Notes: generated by a model from the letters alone, not told the origin. A stretch of 48,538 nucleotides of DNA from Bacteroidales bacterium (GCA_004557385.1 SFEA01000028.1:1-48538); one strand, 5' to 3'; counted from the first letter of the stretch, positions 17,226 through 26,564 are shown. Numbers and translations: made by a program.

Positions 17226-17280
17226 TGTATATTATTACTGATGTTATTGTTATTTGCAAATCAAAATCTCACAGCAGCTT

Positions 17281-17730
17281 TTAGGCAAGCAGCTCTTTCA
17301 CCTTTGCACTGATTGCTCGGCCCTCAGCCTTTCCGGCAAGCGCCTTGGTGGCAACGCCCATCACCTTGCCCATGTCGCGTGCCGAAGTGGCACCCACCTG
17401 TACAATGATGGCTTTCAGCGCCTCGGTGAGCTCCTCGTCGGTGAGTTGCTTGGGCAGATACTCCTCGATGATAGCAGCCTCGGCAAGCTCGTTGGCAGCC
17501 AGCTCGGGGCGTCCGTTTTCCTCGTAAATCACGGCAGTGTCCTTGCGTTGCTTAACGAGTTTTGCTATAATCTTCAGCGCAGCATCATCAGCCAGTTCAC
17601 CGTTAGCGCCCGGCGCAGTCTTTGCCTCAATAAAATCTTTCTTCACAGCACGCAGCGCATCAAGGCGCACTTTGTCGCGGGCTTTCATAGCGGCAGTGAT
17701 GGCACTGCTGATTTCATCGAATAAACTCAT
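17281..17730 (-). CDS. GatB/YqeY domain-containing protein
   Basis: The product has 149 residues. The ATG at 17730 begins MSLFDEISSAITAAMKARDK, the normal YqeY start; the longer open frame upstream adds a Phe/Asn-rich tail without family resemblance and overlaps the promoter. Conserved blocks RLDALRAVKKDFIEAK, RPELAANELAEAAIIEEYLP and GKVMGVATKALAGKAEGR are seen. The domain is related to the tRNA-binding tail of GatB amidotransferase, but the role of the stand-alone protein is unclear. Pairing with serS fits a tRNA-related job, which is inference. Confidence 0.9.
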   Translation of the reverse strand: MSLFDEISSAITAAMKARDKVRLDALRAVKKDFIEAKTAPGANGELADDAALKIIAKLVKQRKDTAVIYEENGRPELAANELAEAAIIEEYLPKQLTDEELTEALKAIIVQVGATSARDMGKVMGVATKALAGKAEGRAISAKVKELLA

Positions 17731-17776
17731 AATCAAAAATTTCCTCCTAAATTGGTTAAATTGAAATTGCAATATG

Positions 17777-17784
17777 CAAAATTA
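17777..17784 (-). promoter_or_regulatory. -7 element upstream of yqeY-serS
   Basis: On the minus strand TAATTTTG (plus CAAAATTA at 17777-17784) matches TAnnTTTG, 47 bp before the yqeY ATG. A near-match TTTCG is found at 19 nt spacing. The site lies between the genes and repeat block R2. Confidence 0.45.
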
Positions 17785-17817
17785 CACTAAAATCAGTAAT
17801 TAACGAAATTTTTTTTG

Positions 17818-18780
17818 CATAAGCCACACGATAACCTCTCGCGGCGAACGCTGAAAGCGCGTGAAGGGCGTGTACTGGGGTTGTCAGGCATCGGAGAACT
17901 CGTATGGTTCGGGTGCCGAGGGTATCAAAATTTTGCATTCTCGAAAATATCATACGCTTTGTCGTCGAGAAAGACGCGAATATGCCCTTTCGGTTGGGTC
18001 TGCAACCGCTCCACGGTTGTGGTATTTTGGGGCGCTTTTAGGTCCCCACATAGTCGCCTGCGGCGCCAATGTGGGGTTATGCAAGTTGTAACCGCTCGCG
18101 CGGTTAATATGGCTGGCTATCAATTCTTTACACTTATACGACACCTAAAGCACAACCGCGCGAGCGGTTGCAATATCAATAACCCTGCGTTGACGGCGAG
18201 CGTAGCGATGCCGGCTACGTAGGGAAAGCCGATGAACCCCAGAGGCATCAACCGTGGAGCGGTTGCAGATTCAGCAATAAAGGTAATTCGCGTCCTGTCC
18301 GGACGCCGGTTTCGGGAGCGTCGGTGGTCCGTGGGTTACGCTGCGCTCACCCACGGCTAAGTCCCTTCGGCTTTCGCCTTCGGGGTCACGCCTTTCAGGC
18401 GACATGGCGGCGTGGAGTGGTTGTCGGAGAGTTCGTGTCGCCGGGCGTATTGCCATACGCCCTTTTCACATAACGCAGGCAGCACAGAACGGGAAGAGCA
18501 ACAAGCGCCGGAGGTGCTTGACCATGCTTAACCGCTGGCAAGCCCACAAGGGCGCAGCCTGCGGAGAGGTGGCACCAATAATAATGTGCCTCGAAGTGAC
18601 AACACAACACTTCGCAGCAGCCACCGGGCGTATTGCCATACGCCCCTACAGCATCGCATCAATGCGCCCCTACAAGGCTGCACCGCGCACCCTTTCTGCG
18701 AGTTCTGTGCCGTATGCGAGAGGACACCCTTCTGACACGTCAGCGATTTTGGCGAGAACCGAAGGGTTTAGGGATACAAA
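17818..18780. repeat. Composite palindromic repeat block R2
   Basis: This is the longest of the four blocks and has no credible gene. The A-B-C unit (CAACCG-N5-CGGTTG at 18003-18019, CCCCACAT...ATGTGGGG at 18044-18076, TAACCGC-N4-GCGGTTA at 18089-18106) is followed by an inverted copy (CAACCGC-N4-GCGGTTG at 18153-18170, CAACCG-N5-CGGTTG at 18249-18265). Then come GCGTCC-N5-GGACGC (18290-18306), CCGTGGGT...ACCCACGG (18329-18356), two copies of GGGCGTAT-N4-ATACGCCC (18443-18462 and 18626-18645) and the 113-bp segment shared with R1 (18486-18598). Its left part carries the 43-bp sequence found inverted at R4. Confidence 0.85.
17922..17964 (+). repeat. 43-bp exact inverted repeat, left copy (end of R2)
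   Basis: The 43 bases are the exact reverse complement of 38436-38478. They begin GTATCAAAATTTTGC and end CATACGCTTTGTCG. Both copies sit at the outer end of a composite repeat block, so this sequence probably marks an element terminus. The pair brackets about 20.5 kb. Confidence 0.9.
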
Positions 18781-18808
18781 AAAGGGGCTGCAACGTGGTT
18801 GCATCCCC
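18781..18808 (-). terminator. Terminator of the 678-residue secreted protein gene
   Basis: GGGGCTGCAAC at 18784-18794 pairs with GTTGCATCCCC at 18798-18808 around GTG, with one mismatch. On the minus strand the stem is followed by a run of T (A-run at about 18778-18783 on plus). It lies 37 bp after the stop codon at 18846. Confidence 0.7.
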
Positions 18809-18845
18809 CTTTTATATATATAATCAATCTTAAAATGCAGCAATA

Positions 18846-20882
18846 TTATTCAACATAAACCTTTTCAACAACTTCACCGTCAACGACAACGATGTAAATA
18901 CCGTTTTCGGTTTCGATGATGCGACGACGTCGTCTGTCAGGAGTGTCACCCGAACCCTTAACGGTGGTTGCACGACCGTCAGGAGTAACTACTTGGATTT
19001 CGTCGCCACCTTCAACGATGATAGAGCCTTCGCCTGTGGTGATTACGATATCGTTTTCGTCGCTGATTTCAGCTTCCTCGGCAGTACCGTTTGAGTAGTC
19101 GATTTCGATTGGAAGAATCTGTACAGCACCGTTGCGAACGTCAACAATACCCACAATCTTCAAGCCTGTGTAAGCTTCGATTCTTTCGAGGTTAAACTTG
19201 TTGTAAGCAGGCACTGTGCGTGTTTCGTCCTTGATATTGAAGTTAGAACCGTCGATATCGAGGATTTCAGCGCCACTCAACTCAACAACACTGCAAATTG
19301 CGTCTGTTCCAATCTCCTCAATAGTTGTGGCTGTTGTAACAATAGTGCCTGTTTCAGTAGCTTCAGCGAGACCCTCGCAGTCGGTGATTTCAGGAAGACC
19401 GTTGTATTCTGCATATGTTCCTGTGAAACCGGCTGGGATAATGTCAGTTTTCTCATATTCTGGAAGGTCGGCAATAGCACCAAATATCACGATACCATCA
19501 CCATCTTCGTCTTGAACATAGTAATTTACTTTATTATTAGTAGTCTTGTAAACAGCGGTTACAGTGAGCGGGCAAGTAATCTTAGCGATACCGCCAACGC
19601 CCAAAGCCTTGAATTCAGCAACGCTGGCAACAGTTTTCTTCGATACGAATTCAGTTGGATAGAGTTGAATTGTTTGAGGGTCATCGGTAGTTTTTTGGAA
19701 TACCGATACAATACCGTAAACGTCGTATTCACCGGCAACAGGAAGAGTTATGCCATTGAAGCGATTATAAACTGCCAATTCGCCACCATCGGCATCAGTA
19801 AATTTCTTGTTAGTGGCATCGTAAGTTACGCCCTTAAGGAATACATATTGGTGAACATTGGCAGCAGTGATGTCAGCCAATTTCTTTTCAGCAGCAACGA
19901 TTGGAGTAACTTTTTCGGTAGATGCCTTGAAAGAGCCATCGCTTACTGCAGCATCCAATTCATAAATTCCATTATAATACTTCTTTGTGCCAAAGAAACC
20001 TGCAGGGATAACATCGCCGTTTTCATAGGTTTGACCAACTGAGCCATAAATCAATGCCTCGCCAGTTTCATCCTTAACATAAAGATATATGCCGTTTTGG
20101 TAAAATGCGGTAACAGGGTTTGTGAACTTAACCACTGCATTATCGTCTTTAGTGAGATATTCGGCAATGTTTGCAACTTCAACCGGAGTTTCGATAGTGT
20201 AAGTAGCCGAAGTGATTTCGCTCGACTTGTCGCCGTCAACAACAACAGCCTTGAGGGTTGTGGTGGCAGTGATTTCAATAGGAGCTGTGTATTCAGTAGA
20301 CTCAGCAGTTGGGTCGTCGCCATTGGTAGTGTAGTAAACCTTACCCGAGCCGTTAGGATTGGTGATTTCAACAGTCTGGGCTTCATAATAAGTACCAGCA
20401 GCAACCGAGAATGTTGGAGAAGAAATAGAACCATCAGAAACATAAGTAACAACAATCTTTGTTGCTCTAACTTGATTAGAAGTAGCATTTAAAACCACTT
20501 CCGATGCAGAACCCGTCCAAGTTCCAGTTTTACCTGCTGTCTCGAAAGTATAATTACCTTCTCCAGAATTTGTAAAACAGCCAGGACCTTGCTTAGTAGT
20601 GCCATTAGCAGTGCAAGTGAACACTACTGATGTAATCTTGCCACCAACGACAGAAATCTTGGCATTAGAACCTTTATAGAAACGATAATCAGAAGTTCCT
20701 TTGTTTCCGTGGTCACAATACAAAGTTACGCCATCTATGGTTTCACTTTGCTCAATACCAGAAGTATTAGTGGTATTTTGCCATGTACAGTTTGTTGAAG
20801 TTGGGTCGAATGTAACTTCAGCAGCATTCGCGACAAGAGCGAATGCAAAAAGCGATAAGATTGAAAGCAATAATTTCCTCAT
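18846..20882 (-). CDS. Secreted protein with chitobiase-like and repeated OB-like domains and a T9SS-like C terminus
   Basis: The product has 678 residues with a signal peptide (MRKLLLSILSLFAFALVANA). After a beta-rich N-terminal domain (21-150) comes a CHB_HEX_C/Fn3-associated module (VYYTTNGDDPTAESTEYTAP, about 155-232). Two copies of an OB-fold-like unit follow (starting VANIAEYLTKDDNAVVKF and VASVAEFKALGVGGIAKI; each contains an IIPAGF/VIPAGF-GT-YNG motif). The C terminus (ITTGEGSIIVEGGD, VVTPDGRATTV, GIYIVVVDGEV) resembles type IX secretion or surface-sorting domains, interrupted by DRRRRR. It has its own promoter and terminator and follows the TonB/DUF5689 genes. The ligand is unknown; OB-like repeats could bind nucleic acid or glycan. 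Confidence 0.7.
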   Translation of the reverse strand: MRKLLLSILSLFAFALVANAAEVTFDPTSTNCTWQNTTNTSGIEQSETIDGVTLYCDHGNKGTSDYRFYKGSNAKISVVGGKITSVVFTCTANGTTKQGPGCFTNSGEGNYTFETAGKTGTWTGSASEVVLNATSNQVRATKIVVTYVSDGSISSPTFSVAAGTYYEAQTVEITNPNGSGKVYYTTNGDDPTAESTEYTAPIEITATTTLKAVVVDGDKSSEITSATYTIETPVEVANIAEYLTKDDNAVVKFTNPVTAFYQNGIYLYVKDETGEALIYGSVGQTYENGDVIPAGFFGTKKYYNGIYELDAAVSDGSFKASTEKVTPIVAAEKKLADITAANVHQYVFLKGVTYDATNKKFTDADGGELAVYNRFNGITLPVAGEYDVYGIVSVFQKTTDDPQTIQLYPTEFVSKKTVASVAEFKALGVGGIAKITCPLTVTAVYKTTNNKVNYYVQDEDGDGIVIFGAIADLPEYEKTDIIPAGFTGTYAEYNGLPEITDCEGLAEATETGTIVTTATTIEEIGTDAICSVVELSGAEILDIDGSNFNIKDETRTVPAYNKFNLERIEAYTGLKIVGIVDVRNGAVQILPIEIDYSNGTAEEAEISDENDIVITTGEGSIIVEGGDEIQVVTPDGRATTVKGSGDTPDRRRRRIIETENGIYIVVVDGEVVEKVYVE

Positions 20883-20922
20883 GATAAGATTGTATTTTAA
20901 GCGTTGATTAGTTTATTTGGGG

Positions 20923-20952
20923 CAAATGTAAGAAGAATTTTACAAAAAACAA
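20923..20952 (-). promoter_or_regulatory. Promoter of the 678-residue secreted protein gene
   Basis: On the minus strand TTG at 20952-20950, a 19-nt spacer and TACATTTG at 20930-20923 match the Bacteroidetes consensus. The predicted start is near 20918, about 35 nt before the ATG. This supports a transcript separate from the upstream DUF5689 gene. Confidence 0.6.
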
Positions 20953-21143
20953 CAAAATTTGGAATGAAAATTAACAAAAAATATTGACTTTAACCATTTT
21001 AACCTATTGTTTATTAAAATTTATGTGCATTTTTTACGATAAGTGTTGAAATACATCTGCATCACACACGAATGCCGAAAAAAATAAAGCGTCAAAAGCA
21101 GCTACTTCAATTTGCAAAAAATTAACATACGCTATTAACAAAC

Positions 21144-21175
21144 AGCCACCCGACGGCATACAGCGACGGGTGGCT
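21144..21175 (-). terminator. Hairpin downstream of the DUF5689 gene
   Basis: AGCCACCCG (21144-21152) and CGGGTGGCT (21167-21175) pair perfectly over 9 bp with a 14-nt loop. It lies 50 bp past the DUF5689 stop on the minus strand; the following sequence GTTTGTTAAT is only moderately T-rich. The rest of the 343-bp gap (20953-21143) is AT-rich and shows nothing else recognisable. Confidence 0.5.
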
Positions 21176-21225
21176 TGAATGTGTTATTTCAGCGTTGGGC
21201 TGCGACGAGCCCTAACGGAATGTCA

Positions 21226-23517
21226 TCAATTTTTGTTGGTCCAGTTCACGTTCCAAACAGCGTAGCGGTCTTTGTTCTGCGAAGCATTGTTCGACGGGCA
21301 AAGGTTGGTGAACACAATTTGGAAGTCGCCGGCAACGTCGACGTCAGCCGAGAAGTCGTAGGCGGTGAGCTTGGCACATTCGCTTGCCGATTTGGTGACG
21401 TTGATGGTCTTTACGGCAGAGCCGTTTTGCATGATTTCCACCTTGAACGAGATGCCGTTGCTTTCGGTGTAGGCAAAACCGTATTTGAAAGTGAGTTTGC
21501 CAATGCCGCCTGAGATGGTTGGCGAAGTGATTTTGCCAACAGATGCAGTCTTGCCGTTCATGCAGGCAGCGAAGAAAGGAGTAGTGCCCTCTTTGTAGCC
21601 GATGAACTTGAAGGTTGGGTTGTTGTCGGCAGCGCCGCCTTGCAAGATGTTGCAGTTTTCAGCCTTCCAACCTTGAGCAGAGGTGTAGGTGCCGTAGTAG
21701 CTAACGGCAGTGCTATTGTTGAAGGTCTCGAAGTCGGCGTAAGTGCCGCTAATTGCAGAGCCGCCTTCACCGCCGCCAGGGTTCTCGCCGCTGACTTCGC
21801 CAAGCACGACGTCGTCGACACACCAAGTGGCGTAGTTAGCGTCGGAAGTGGCTTCGTAGCGGAAACCGATGAAGATAGTGCCGGAGTAGCTGCTGAGGTC
21901 GATGTCGCCCGAGTTAGTCCAGTCGCTGTAGCCCGAAGCCGGAGCAGTGGCAAAGTTGGCGTTGAGCTTAACAGGCTCGCACGAAGCAGGGTCGGCAGAG
22001 GTGAGCACATACACGCCAATCTTGCTGGTGGTAGAGCCGTAGCCGTTCACCTGAGTGCGGAAGTTGAGCACCTTGTTTTCCACCTTGTTCATATTGATGG
22101 CAGGCGTGATGAGCCACGAGTCGAACGGAGCAGTGCCCTTGTAGCCGGTCATTGCAGCATATCCGTTGTTGCTGAAAGTGGTTTGGAACCAAGCCTTGTT
22201 GCCTTGCTTCTGCACGTTGGTCCAGTCGGAAGGCAGAGCCGAGTCGAAGCCCTCTTTGATGCCGGTAACGCCGCCGGTAGCCACCGAGAGGCGGAATTCG
22301 TCGGTAGAACCCGAGTTTCCGGTGATGCCGTGAGTGCCAAGGTAAGAAGCCATAGTGCCCTTCACCTTGATGACGGTCTTGTATACCTCAACATTGTCGG
22401 CGAGGTTGGCTTGAGTGCGGAACGGAGTGCCTTGCGGCAGAGCCACAACGAGGCACTTGGTGTAGTCGGTGCAATCGGCAGTAGGACCGATTACGAGAGT
22501 GGTGCCAAGAGTGGTAGGAGCACACCATTCGATGTCGGCGTTGCTCTTCACTGCGGTGACTTCAGGAGCCACAGCACCCACGATGTATCCGCTCACCCAA
22601 CCTTCGCGACCGGTGTTTTGCAAGCTGATAGCCTTTTCAACGGTCCACGGGTTCGACTCTACGCCGCTGAAGTCGGTAGAGAAGTCGATGCAGTCGTCGG
22701 CGCTGCGCAGGAGCAGCTGCCAAGTGCCGTTGCTGGCGTTAGAGCCGTAGTAGCTGAGGATGCCCACCACCGAGCCGTAGCCCAGCGGAAGCAGATTGTC
22801 CTTGAAAGTAGAGTAGTTGCTGGTGCGCACCACAATAGAGTTGCCGCCGGCATCTTCGATGGTGCGGTTGGTGGTGGCGTCGCCGGTGACGAAAGTGTTT
22901 TTGCCGTCGGCGTCAGAGAATTTCACGTCGTCGAAGCGCACCAATTGGCTCTGCCACTTGCGCAAACCGGCAGCGTCGGTCGACAGTCCGGCGATGGTGG
23001 CAGGAATGGTGTCGATTTCAGCTGGAGCAGGCAGGCCGTTGAGTTCGGCGTGGTCCTGGAAGGTTTCGAGCGGCAAGAAAGTGGCTTCCCACACGCCGCC
23101 TTTTTCGTAGTATTCGGGATAGCCCAGCTGTTGCAGCGAGTTGTACTTGCCCACCCAGATGTCCTTGAGCGAAATCACCACCTCTTGACCGATGCGATAG
23201 GTGTTGTAGAGGCTGTTGCCGTTGAGCGAGATTGACAAAGCGCCTGTTTCGTCCTGAATGACGAGGCTCTTGTAGATGTTGCCCGAGGCGTCGCTGCTGA
23301 TTACGCGGCCAGCCACCACGAGGTCTTCGCGCACGGTGTCGATATAGTTAACGGCGTCCTGCCAATATTTTGCCTTGAAGTCGGCGATGCTGATGTTAGC
23401 CGTACGGCTTGCTTGCGGCACCATCAACGGTGGGGTGTCGAAGTTGTCGGAACAACTGCTCACAAGTGCAGCCGCTGCCATTATCATCAAACTGAAATAT
23501 GACTTAATATGTCTCAT
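21226..23517 (-). CDS. DUF5689-type surface lipoprotein
   Basis: The product has 763 residues. A lipoprotein signal ends in LVSSC with Cys22, followed by SDN, consistent with surface export in Bacteroidetes. An N-terminal DUF5689-like domain has an OB-fold look (VVAGRVISSDASGNIYKSLVIQDE, VVISLKDIWVGKYNSLQQLG). A second OB-like unit follows near 280-400 (WVSGYIVGAVAPEV), then two jelly-roll modules of the choice-of-anchor type (SWLITPAINMNKVEN, WCVDDVVLGE). It starts 58 bp after the TonB receptor stop, so the two genes are almost certainly co-transcribed, as in SusC/SusD-like uptake pairs. The cargo is unknown. Confidence 0.8.
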   Translation of the reverse strand: MRHIKSYFSLMIMAAAALVSSCSDNFDTPPLMVPQASRTANISIADFKAKYWQDAVNYIDTVREDLVVAGRVISSDASGNIYKSLVIQDETGALSISLNGNSLYNTYRIGQEVVISLKDIWVGKYNSLQQLGYPEYYEKGGVWEATFLPLETFQDHAELNGLPAPAEIDTIPATIAGLSTDAAGLRKWQSQLVRFDDVKFSDADGKNTFVTGDATTNRTIEDAGGNSIVVRTSNYSTFKDNLLPLGYGSVVGILSYYGSNASNGTWQLLLRSADDCIDFSTDFSGVESNPWTVEKAISLQNTGREGWVSGYIVGAVAPEVTAVKSNADIEWCAPTTLGTTLVIGPTADCTDYTKCLVVALPQGTPFRTQANLADNVEVYKTVIKVKGTMASYLGTHGITGNSGSTDEFRLSVATGGVTGIKEGFDSALPSDWTNVQKQGNKAWFQTTFSNNGYAAMTGYKGTAPFDSWLITPAINMNKVENKVLNFRTQVNGYGSTTSKIGVYVLTSADPASCEPVKLNANFATAPASGYSDWTNSGDIDLSSYSGTIFIGFRYEATSDANYATWCVDDVVLGEVSGENPGGGEGGSAISGTYADFETFNNSTAVSYYGTYTSAQGWKAENCNILQGGAADNNPTFKFIGYKEGTTPFFAACMNGKTASVGKITSPTISGGIGKLTFKYGFAYTESNGISFKVEIMQNGSAVKTINVTKSASECAKLTAYDFSADVDVAGDFQIVFTNLCPSNNASQNKDRYAVWNVNWTNKN

Positions 23518-23575
23518 AGTTTCTTTATATTATATATAATGTATGTAACTTTTTTTGAACTAAAATCTTTTTTTC

Positions 23576-26314
23576 TTAGAATTTCACACCCACATTAACA
23601 TAAGCGCGGAAGCCTTGTGCGTAGTAGTATTTGTTAGGATACTTTGTGGTGGTGTAGTTGGTGTAGTCGAAACGGCCCTGCTGATAGCCCGAAGTCTGGA
23701 TGTTGCGGTTGTTGAGCACGTTGTCCAGATTAAGGTTGATGTTGAGCGAAGCCGTGCGATTGAGGTAGATGAGCTTGCCTATGCTCAGGTTGAGCACGAA
23801 GTTGTCCTTGAGGCGCTCCTGGCGAGTGATTTCAGCCACCTTGGCATGAAGTTCTTCCTCGGTTTCGCAAACCTTGTAGAGGTTAGGCATAGCTTCGTGG
23901 CGGATGGGCGAAAGGTCGACGTAGGAGTCGGCCATATACACGCCATTCACCTCGAAGAACCACATCTTTGGCGCGCTCCACTTGAGTGTGAGCGAATAGG
24001 CTTGCTGAGGAGTGCCGCCAACGTAGAAGTTTTTCAGATAAACCACCTGAGTGGTGTCGGGCGCCTGACCGTTCTCGTAGCTGCGGGTGCCGGTTGGGCG
24101 GTTCTTATACTGATAGCGCGAGAATGTGGCAGCACCGCTGAGGGTGATTGACGGAGTGATGCGATAAGCCATACCCACTTCCACACCCTTGTAGGTCTTT
24201 TTCACGCCGGTGAGCACATAGTTCATGAATGTGCTGAACTGGTCGTCGTAGAACGAGGTGCGCTCGGTTTGGTTATACATATCGGTCCAGAAACCGGTGA
24301 TGCTACCCATGAATCGGCGATAATTGAAGTTGTAGCTCAAGTCGCCCGAGAGGATGCGCTCGCTGGCAAGTCCGGTGATGGCATCATCCTTGATGCGCGG
24401 CGAAACGTAGGCTTGGTCGAACTGCGGCGCCTTAGTGCCATAGTAGGCATGGGCAGTGATGTTGTTGCGGCCATCAATCTTGTAGGTTGCACCAGCCTTC
24501 ACGCCGGCGTTGTCGAATTCGTGGCGTACGCCCTTGCCATAGGAGTTTTCAGGAGCACGACCGTTGCGCATGTGTCCGTCGCGCTGGAATTGTGTGTAGC
24601 TGACGGCAATGCCGTAGTTGATGTCCCAACGCGGCAGGTTAATCATATTCTGAATCCAAGCGTTTGCGCTGAACGAGTTGACGTCGTAGTCGTAGCCGAA
24701 ACGGTCGTCAACCAGCACCTTGCGGTTGGGGTGGTTCATGTCGTTTTGCAACATCTGCTTGTCGTTAGGATAGTCGCGTTCCGAGAACTGGTCGGTGTCG
24801 GTCCAGTAGCGGCCGCCGAGCAGGTCCTTGATGGTCTTGTAGTACGACGAGCGCGACCAGTTGGCACCCACGCCAGCCTGCAGTGTCATGTAGTCGTTGA
24901 GGCGAGCATTGAGCACCGAGTTGAACATGGTGTTCAGCTGATTGCTGTGGCGTTTTTCAATGATATATGTAGCGCCTTTCGAAACACCGGTTTCGTCGGC
25001 TTGAAGGTTGTTCAGATAGTTGGTTTGATAGAGTCCAGCCCAATCGATTTGACGGAACGAATCGTCGGTGCGCCACTTTTCGGTGTAAAGCGCCTTGGTG
25101 TCGTCGTCGTCGAAATACGAAGGCAGATAGCGATAGTAGTCGGGACGCGGGTCGGCAGCGTTATACCAGTTGAGCGCCGACGACGAGTAGAACGACTTGC
25201 GCACAGCCACGCCGGTGTTGAGCGTCACGCCAGCCTTCGGGGTCCAAATCCAGTTGACAATGGCAGTAGGGTCGAACGATTCCACCACCTTGGCGTTGCG
25301 TTTCTCGCCCTCTTGCCAACCCCAGCTCGGGTTGTAGAGATTGTCGCCAGTGAGGTCGTATGCCTCTTGGAACGTAGCCGTGTTGGCAGCGCGCTTGGTT
25401 GGAGCACCAAAAGTGGTGATTGAGAGCGAGTGCTGCGGGTTGAACACCTTTTGAGCCGAAATGAAGTAGCCCCACGAGTTGTAGAACGAGCCAGGCACGA
25501 TGCCCTCGTTGCTATATCGAGCCACAGCGCTCATGGTCAACGCCCAACCGTTTTTGCGCAAACCGGTGGCGTGAGTGAGCATACCGCGAAGATAATAGTT
25601 GCTATTGGTGTAAGCCACGCTGGCACGAGTGCCCGGAGCATAGTCCTTGGCAAAGGTGACAATGTTGTTGGTGCCGCCCACATCGCCAAAGCCGTAGCTG
25701 GTGGCTTCGAGTCCCATGCCGATGCTCTTGTTCTTGAACGCCTGGTTCATGCCGCCCATCATCGAGTAGTTGAAGCGGCCGCGAGCCGGGTCGTTGAACA
25801 CAATGCCGTTAATCATCGTTTGGGTGTACTCGCTGTCGTAGCCACGCACACGAAAACGCATTAGGCTAAAGTCGTAGCTGGCAGCCTGATAGAAGATGTT
25901 GTCGTTAGCGCCGCTCAAGGTTGCAATCGACTGACTGTTGCCCTCCTCATCTTCGATTTGCGATTCACTAACGATGAAATCGTCGGCATCGTTAGAGCCG
26001 TCGGCTATGCCAACCAGCTTGATGGTGCCAACATTTTCCACCACATTTGCAGAAATTATCACATCCTGCATCCAATCTTTGTAGCCGTAGCTAAGCACCA
26101 ACAGGCGGTCGTTGCCAGCCACTGCGTCAGAGATGCTAAAATCGCCATTCGGCCCACTCGTGACCGATATGCCTTGCTCGTCGAGCATCACCGTTGCTCC
26201 CACAACAGGCAATCCCGTCTTAGCATCAACCACCGAGCCTCGCACTCCCGTGCGCTGTGCAAGCGCCGGCAATGCCACGAAAAGGCTTAGCAGTAAAAAC
26301 AGTTTTACTCTCAT
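23576..26314 (-). CDS. TonB-dependent outer-membrane receptor
   Basis: The product has 912 residues from the ATG at 26314, which begins a clear signal peptide (MRVKLFLLLSLFVALPALAQ); the frame is open 111 bp further but those codons overlap the promoter region. A carboxypeptidase-regulatory-like domain (GVRGSVVDAKTGLPVVGATV) precedes a plug domain (MRFRVRGYDSEYTQTMINGI, GGTNNIVTF) and a long beta-barrel ending in FRAYVNVGVKF, a typical aromatic outer-membrane terminus. Such proteins import ligands across the outer membrane with TonB energy. It is first gene of an operon with the DUF5689 lipoprotein. The usual SusD partner is absent; the DUF5689 protein may take its place (inference). Confidence 0.9.
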   Translation of the reverse strand: MRVKLFLLLSLFVALPALAQRTGVRGSVVDAKTGLPVVGATVMLDEQGISVTSGPNGDFSISDAVAGNDRLLVLSYGYKDWMQDVIISANVVENVGTIKLVGIADGSNDADDFIVSESQIEDEEGNSQSIATLSGANDNIFYQAASYDFSLMRFRVRGYDSEYTQTMINGIVFNDPARGRFNYSMMGGMNQAFKNKSIGMGLEATSYGFGDVGGTNNIVTFAKDYAPGTRASVAYTNSNYYLRGMLTHATGLRKNGWALTMSAVARYSNEGIVPGSFYNSWGYFISAQKVFNPQHSLSITTFGAPTKRAANTATFQEAYDLTGDNLYNPSWGWQEGEKRNAKVVESFDPTAIVNWIWTPKAGVTLNTGVAVRKSFYSSSALNWYNAADPRPDYYRYLPSYFDDDDTKALYTEKWRTDDSFRQIDWAGLYQTNYLNNLQADETGVSKGATYIIEKRHSNQLNTMFNSVLNARLNDYMTLQAGVGANWSRSSYYKTIKDLLGGRYWTDTDQFSERDYPNDKQMLQNDMNHPNRKVLVDDRFGYDYDVNSFSANAWIQNMINLPRWDINYGIAVSYTQFQRDGHMRNGRAPENSYGKGVRHEFDNAGVKAGATYKIDGRNNITAHAYYGTKAPQFDQAYVSPRIKDDAITGLASERILSGDLSYNFNYRRFMGSITGFWTDMYNQTERTSFYDDQFSTFMNYVLTGVKKTYKGVEVGMAYRITPSITLSGAATFSRYQYKNRPTGTRSYENGQAPDTTQVVYLKNFYVGGTPQQAYSLTLKWSAPKMWFFEVNGVYMADSYVDLSPIRHEAMPNLYKVCETEEELHAKVAEITRQERLKDNFVLNLSIGKLIYLNRTASLNINLNLDNVLNNRNIQTSGYQQGRFDYTNYTTTKYPNKYYYAQGFRAYVNVGVKF

Positions 26315-26422
26315 AAGGTCCTTTTTTGTAGTTGTTTGTTTTTTTGTAATATTTTTCAATGTATTAACTATTCTCACGGCGTTTGTATTCAGGGCATAAT
26401 ATGCACTTTGAACAAAAACCTT

Positions 26423-26455
26423 CAAATTTAAAGAATATTTTCCGAATTATTACAA
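26423..26455 (-). promoter_or_regulatory. Promoter of the TonB receptor/DUF5689 operon
   Basis: On the minus strand TAAATTTG at 26430-26423 matches TAnnTTTG. TTG at 26455-26453 lies 22 nt upstream, slightly wider than the norm. The predicted leader is about 105 nt. The remaining gap to 26564 is AT-rich without other recognisable signals. Confidence 0.5.
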
Positions 26456-26564
26456 CTTTTTGAACTTTTTTATTTTTTATTCGCCATGAAACCTCCGATA
26501 AGAAGTGCAATGTTAACTACTCGCTCCTCTCACAAAGCACGATAGAATCTTTTTTAGAATAAAT

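Noticed and set aside
17818..18780. Possible CRISPR array
   Set aside because: The repeated modules differ from one another, are not evenly spaced and have no cas genes nearby.
17815..18823. Several open frames of 60-139 codons in block R2, on both strands
   Set aside because: All lie within the palindromic repeats, overlap one another and lack promoters; translated similarity among copies reflects repeated DNA.
21640..23235. 531-codon plus-strand open frame opposite the DUF5689 gene
   Set aside because: Mirror of a well-supported lipoprotein gene; Val/Ala/His-rich composition typical of antisense frames.
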